DNA of 64,000 bases from assembly GCF_009907385.1 (NCBI RefSeq), contig NZ_JAAATR010000049.1:1-64000 (forward strand). Reading direction: 5' to 3'. Positions 59,906 through 64,000 of the stretch are shown piece by piece (position 1 is the stretch's first letter; each line of letters starts with the position of its first letter). Made by a program: the position numbers and the translations under genes. Below the pieces are notes generated by a model that worked only from the letters and a program-made list of their open reading frames with translations, was not told where the DNA came from and did no database searches. The stretch is from Atlantibacter hermannii (GTDB lineage Bacteria; Pseudomonadota; Gammaproteobacteria; Enterobacterales; Enterobacteriaceae).

Positions 59906-61639
59906 GTGCCACGATTCCGTCTCTGTTTCTGCGCCAGCTTACTGCTGGCCTCTGTCGCCGCCAGCGCGGCAAACGTGCGTTTGCAAGTAGAAGGCCTGTC
60001 AGGCGATCTTGAAAAAAACGTTCGCGCTCAACTATCTACCATACAAAGCGACGAAGTTACGCCTGACCGCCAGTTCCGCGCCCGCGTAGATGACGCCATA
60101 CGAAATGGGCTTAAGGCGCTGGGGTATTACGAGCCGACAATCGATTTCGATTTACGTCCGCCGCCGCCCAAAGGACGCCAGGTTTTGATTGCCAACGTGT
60201 CCCCTGGCGTGCCGGTACGCATCGGTGGAACCGATGTTATTTTACGCGGCGGGGCGCGCACCGACCGGGACTATCTCGACCTGCTGAATACCCGACCGGC
60301 GATCGGAACGGTGCTCGATCACGGTGATTACGACAATTTTAAGAAAAGTCTCACTCGCGTTTCGCTGCGCAAAGGCTATTTCGACAGCGAGTTTACTAAG
60401 AGTCAGTTAGGGGTTTCGCTGGAACGTCATCAGGCGTTCTGGAACATCGACTATAACAGCGGCGAACGCTATCGTTTCGGGCCGGTGACTTTCGAAGGGT
60501 CGCAAATCCGCGAAGAGTATTTACAGAGCCTGGTGCCGTTCGAACAGGGCGATTATTACCAGTCCAAAGACCTGGCAGAACTGAACCGCCGGCTTTCCGC
60601 CACCGGTTGGTTTAACTCGGTGGTGGTGGCCCCGGAATTTGATAAGGCCCGGCAGACTAAAGTGCTGCCGCTGCATGGCGTACTCTCGCCGCGCATTCAG
60701 AACCGGATAGAAACCGGGGTCGGGTATTCCACCGACGTGGGGCCGCGCGTTAAAGCCACCTGGCACAAACCCTGGATTAACTCTTACGGCCACAGCTTCA
60801 CCACCAGCACCAGCATCTCTGCGCCGGAGCAGCAGCTCGACTTCAGCTATAAAGTGCCGCTACTAAAAAACCCCATCGAACAATATTACCTGGTGCAGGG
60901 CGGCTTTAAGCGCACCGACTTAAACGATACCGAAGCCGACTCCACAACGCTTGCGGTGTCGCGCTACTGGGATCTGTCGAGCGGCTGGCAGCGCGCCATC
61001 AACCTGCGCTGGAGTCTCGACCACTTTACCCAGGCGGATGTCACCAATACCACCATGCTGCTCTATCCGGGCGTGATGATTAGCCGCACCCGCTCGCGCG
61101 GCGGTTTAATGCCGACCTGGGGCGATTCCCAGCGCTATTCGGTGGATTACTCCAATACCGCCTGGGGTTCGGACGTCGATTTCGTGGTGTTACAGGCGCA
61201 AAACGTCTGGATCCGCACCCTGTACGATCGCCACCGTTTTGTGGCGCGCGGCAATCTGGGCTGGATTGAAACCGGCGACTTCGACAAAGTCCCGCCGGAC
61301 CTGCGTTTCTTCGCGGGCGGCGACCGCAGTATTCGCGGCTACAAATACAAATCTATTTCGCCGGAGAACGACGACGGCAAACTCACCGGCGCCTCCAAAC
61401 TGGCTACCGGCTCGCTGGAATATCAGTACAACGTCACCGGCAAATGGTGGGGCGCGATGTTTGTGGATTCCGGCGAGGCGGTGAATGATATCCGCCGCAG
61501 CGATTTCAAAACCGGCGCGGGCGTCGGGGTGCGCTGGCAGTCGCCCGTTGGCCCGGTCAAGCTCGATTTTGCCGTGCCGATTGGCGATAAAGAAGAACAC
61601 GGCTTGCAGTTCTACATCGGTTTGGGGCCTGAATTATGA
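59906..61639 (+). CDS. tamA: Outer-membrane assembly factor TamA
   Basis: The product is 577 residues from a GTG at 59906 with CAGGAG nearby upstream; this start gives a signal peptide ([10 protein letters not shown] ... ASA). Three POTRA domains (about 24-265) precede a 16-strand Omp85 barrel with the conserved loop motif [11 protein letters not shown]. With TamB it forms a periplasm-spanning complex for phospholipid transport and autotransporter assembly. Its stop codon overlaps the tamB start (ATGA). Confidence 0.96.
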   Translation: MPRFRLCFCASLLLASVAASAANVRLQVEGLSGDLEKNVRAQLSTIQSDEVTPDRQFRARVDDAIRNGLKALGYYEPTIDFDLRPPPPKGRQVLIANVSPGVPVRIGGTDVILRGGARTDRDYLDLLNTRPAIGTVLDHGDYDNFKKSLTRVSLRKGYFDSEFTKSQLGVSLERHQAFWNIDYNSGERYRFGPVTFEGSQIREEYLQSLVPFEQGDYYQSKDLAELNRRLSATGWFNSVVVAPEFDKARQTKVLPLHGVLSPRIQNRIETGVGYSTDVGPRVKATWHKPWINSYGHSFTTSTSISAPEQQLDFSYKVPLLKNPIEQYYLVQGGFKRTDLNDTEADSTTLAVSRYWDLSSGWQRAINLRWSLDHFTQADVTNTTMLLYPGVMISRTRSRGGLMPTWGDSQRYSVDYSNTAWGSDVDFVVLQAQNVWIRTLYDRHRFVARGNLGWIETGDFDKVPPDLRFFAGGDRSIRGYKYKSISPENDDGKLTGASKLATGSLEYQYNVTGKWWGAMFVDSGEAVNDIRRSDFKTGAGVGVRWQSPVGPVKLDFAVPIGDKEEHGLQFYIGLGPEL

Positions 61640-64000
61640 GTTTATGGAAGAAGATCACCCTGGCCGTGGTGCTGTTTCTGGTGGTGCTGGTTGGGATTAT
61701 CGGGTTTTTAGTCGGGACGACCACCGGCCTGCATATGGTGTTTAAAGCGGCTGACCGCTGGGTGCCAGGGCTGGAGATCGGCAGCGTGACCGGCGGCTGG
61801 CGCGATCTGTCGATCAAAAATCTGCGTTACGAGCAGCCGGGCGTTAACGTCCTGGCGGGCGAAGTCCATCTCGCGCTGAAGCTGGGTTGCCTGCGCGACA
61901 GCAGCCTGTGCGTTAACGCTCTGGCGTTGCGCGATATCAACGTGGTGATTGATACTGAGAAAATGCCCCCGGCGGCTCAGGTTGAAGAGGAAGACAGCGG
62001 CCCGCTCGACCTCTCGACGCCATACCCCATTACGCTCAGCAGCGTCACGCTGAATAACGTTAACGTGCGTATCGATGACACCACGGTATCGGTAATGGAT
62101 TTCGCGTCCGGCCTTAACTGGCAGGAACGCAACCTGACACTGACGCCAACTACCTTACAGGGGCTGCTCATCGCCCTGCCGAAAGTCGCGGAAGTTGCCC
62201 AGGAAGAGGTGGTTGAACCGAAGATTGAAAATCCGCAACCGGATGAGCTGCCGCTGGGTGAGACGCTCAAACAGCTGTTCTCGAAGCCGGTGCTGCCAGA
62301 GATGACCGACGTCCATCTGCCGTTAAACCTGACCATTCAATCGTTTCGCGGCGAGCAACTGCGTTTAACGGGCGATACCGACGTTACCATTAACTCAATG
62401 CTGCTTAAAGTCAGCAGCGTGGACGGGCTTGCCACTCTCGATGCGCTGGATATTGATTCCACCCAGGGCACGGTTAACGCCACCGGACGCGCCGAGCTGC
62501 GCAACAACTGGCCGGTGGATATCACCCTCAACAGCACCCTGAACGTCGATCCGATTAAAGGCGAAAAGGTCAAAATCAAAGTGGGCGGGGCGTTGCGCGA
62601 ACAGCTGGAATTCGGCGTTAACCTATCCGGCCCGGTAGATCTGGTGCTGCGCGGGCAGACTAAGCTGGCGGAAGCGGGCCTGCCGTTGAATCTGGATATC
62701 ACCAGTGAGCAGCTTTACTGGCCGTTTACCGGAGAAAAGCAGTATCAGGCGGACGATCTCAGGCTCAAGCTGACCGGGAAAATGACCGACTACACCCTGA
62801 GCTTCCGCACGGCGGTGAAGGGCGCGGAAATCCCGCCCGCCACGATTACCCTGGACGCCAAAGGCAACGAGCAGAATATCAACCTGGATAAGCTGAAAGT
62901 GGCGGCGCTGGAAGGCACCACTGAACTGAAGGCGCTGCTCGACTGGCAACAGGCTATCAGCTGGCGCGGCGAGTTAACGCTCAACAACATCAACACCGCC
63001 AAAACCTGGCCGGACTGGCCGGCGAAGCTGGATGGCTTAGTGAAACTGCGCGGCAGCCTGTACGGCGGCAGTTGGCAGGTGAACGTGCCGGAACTCAGGC
63101 TGGCGGGCAACGTCAAACAGAACGCCGTGAAAGTGGAAGGGCAGCTCCAGGGCAACAGCTATATGCAGTGGGTGATCCCCGGGCTGCACGTGGCGCTGGG
63201 ACGCAATACCGCCGACATTAAAGGCGAGCTGGGCGTGAAGGAGCTGGAGCTGGACGCCAGTATCGACGCGCCAAATCTGGATAACGCCCTGCCGGGTTTA
63301 GGCGGTACGGCTAAAGGACTGGTGAAGATCCGCGGGACGGTGGAAGCGCCGCAGGTGCTGGCGGACATTACCGCCCGCAATCTGCGCTGGCAGGAACTGT
63401 CGATTGCCCAGGTACGCGTCGACGGCGACATCAAATCCACCGATCAGATTGGCGGCACTCTGGACGTGCGCGTAGAGCGTATTGCCCAGCCGGGGCTGAA
63501 TATCGCGCTGGCGACCATCAACGCCAAAGGCAGCGAAAAGGAGCATCAGCTGGCGCTGCGGGTGCAGGGCGATCCGGTTTCCGGGCAGCTTAATCTGAAG
63601 GGGAGCTTCGACCGCGCGGAACAGCGCTGGCGCGGCACGCTGGAAAATACCCGTTTCGAAACGCCGGTCGGCCCGTGGTCACAAACCCGCGCGATTGCGC
63701 TGGATTACCACGGCCAGGAGCAAAAAATCAATATCGGCCCGCATTGCTGGACCAACCCCAATGCGCAGCTTTGCCTGCCGCAGGCGGTAGATGCGGGTGC
63801 GGCAGGCCATGCCGTGGTGGAGCTTAACCGCTTCGATCTGGCGATGGTGAAACCGTACCTGCCGCCGGAAACCCGGGCGAGCGGCGTGTTCACCGGCAAA
63901 GCCGATGTCACGTGGGACACCACCAAAGAAGGGCTGCCGCAGGGCAGCGTGACGCTGGATGGCCGTGGCGTACGGGTGACGCAAATCGTTAACGGCAACG
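61636..64000 (+). CDS. tamB: Translocation and assembly module subunit TamB (5' part)
   Basis: The frame opens at ATG 61636 and stays open to the window end, about 788 codons; the full protein should be about 1,260 residues. One N-terminal membrane anchor (about 5-28; [20 protein letters not shown]) precedes the long beta-rich AsmA-like periplasmic groove ([45 protein letters not shown]). It partners TamA. No interruption is seen; truncation is by the window only. Confidence 0.95.
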   Translation, partial: MSLWKKITLAVVLFLVVLVGIIGFLVGTTTGLHMVFKAADRWVPGLEIGSVTGGWRDLSIKNLRYEQPGVNVLAGEVHLALKLGCLRDSSLCVNALALRDINVVIDTEKMPPAAQVEEEDSGPLDLSTPYPITLSSVTLNNVNVRIDDTTVSVMDFASGLNWQERNLTLTPTTLQGLLIALPKVAEVAQEEVVEPKIENPQPDELPLGETLKQLFSKPVLPEMTDVHLPLNLTIQSFRGEQLRLTGDTDVTINSMLLKVSSVDGLATLDALDIDSTQGTVNATGRAELRNNWPVDITLNSTLNVDPIKGEKVKIKVGGALREQLEFGVNLSGPVDLVLRGQTKLAEAGLPLNLDITSEQLYWPFTGEKQYQADDLRLKLTGKMTDYTLSFRTAVKGAEIPPATITLDAKGNEQNINLDKLKVAALEGTTELKALLDWQQAISWRGELTLNNINTAKTWPDWPAKLDGLVKLRGSLYGGSWQVNVPELRLAGNVKQNAVKVEGQLQGNSYMQWVIPGLHVALGRNTADIKGELGVKELELDASIDAPNLDNALPGLGGTAKGLVKIRGTVEAPQVLADITARNLRWQELSIAQVRVDGDIKSTDQIGGTLDVRVERIAQPGLNIALATINAKGSEKEHQLALRVQGDPVSGQLNLKGSFDRAEQRWRGTLENTRFETPVGPWSQTRAIALDYHGQEQKINIGPHCWTNPNAQLCLPQAVDAGAAGHAVVELNRFDLAMVKPYLPPETRASGVFTGKADVTWDTTKEGLPQGSVTLDGRGVRVTQIVNGN

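Overview
This is a 64 kb piece of the main chromosome of a gammaproteobacterium in the Enterobacteriaceae. Most of it follows, in order, the Escherichia coli K-12 segment yjeO-mscM-psd-rsgA-orn through ytfL-msrA-tamA-tamB, and most proteins look close to full length and similar to their E. coli counterparts (judged from memory of the families, not by alignment). The GC-rich core and the differing accessory genes suggest a relative of Enterobacter, Kosakonia, Klebsiella or similar; the genus cannot be fixed from the sequence alone.

Layout. 1-0.8 kb: two decayed small genes and a yjeO-like membrane protein. 0.8-7.0 kb: mscM, psd, rsgA (minus) and orn (plus). 7.0-11.9 kb: an accessory anaerobic carbon module, fsaA (minus) divergent from pflE-pflF and a DeoR-type regulator, with a perfect FNR box in the shared promoter region. 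12.1-12.5 kb: three near-identical tRNA-Gly(GCC) genes, followed by a short region with three DnaA boxes at the position of E. coli datA. 12.7-24.5 kb: queG, then the long nnr-tsaE-amiB-mutL-miaA-hfq-hflX-hflK-hflC-yjeT series. 24.6-30.0 kb: purA, an ERIC element, nsrR-rnr-rlmB. 30.0-36.9 kb: a variable stretch with an unrecognised secreted protein, aidB, an extra chemoreceptor, and three small DUF1471-type proteins around yjfP; the ula ascorbate operon of E. coli is missing here. 37.2-38.7 kb: rpsF-priB-rpsR-rplI with its promoter and S6:S18-type leader. 38.8-47.1 kb: a DMT transporter, ytfB, fklB, cycA, ytfE with an NsrR operator, ytfF, an AraC regulator, qorB/ytfH. 47.1-52.5 kb: cpdB, cysQ, ytfJ, ytfK, ytfL. 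52.7-58.6 kb: a chaperone-usher fimbrial operon encoding two paralogous two-domain tip adhesins, inserted between ytfL and msrA. 59.0-64 kb: msrA, tamA and the 5' part of tamB, which runs off the window.

How the parts connect. NsrR (26.2 kb) probably represses ytfE (43 kb) through an 11-1-11 palindrome. The glycyl-radical enzyme, its activase and FsaA form a plausible anaerobic pathway under FNR control. mutL-miaA-hfq-hflX-hflKC is the classic superoperon for mismatch repair, tRNA modification, RNA chaperoning and FtsH control. TamA/TamB build the outer-membrane transport complex next to an outer-membrane usher system.

Most novel points: the relocated FNR-controlled fsaA/pflEF module, the tandem adhesins, the short datA-like site, the decaying toxin/immunity-like remnants at the left edge, and the unknown secreted protein near 30.5 kb.
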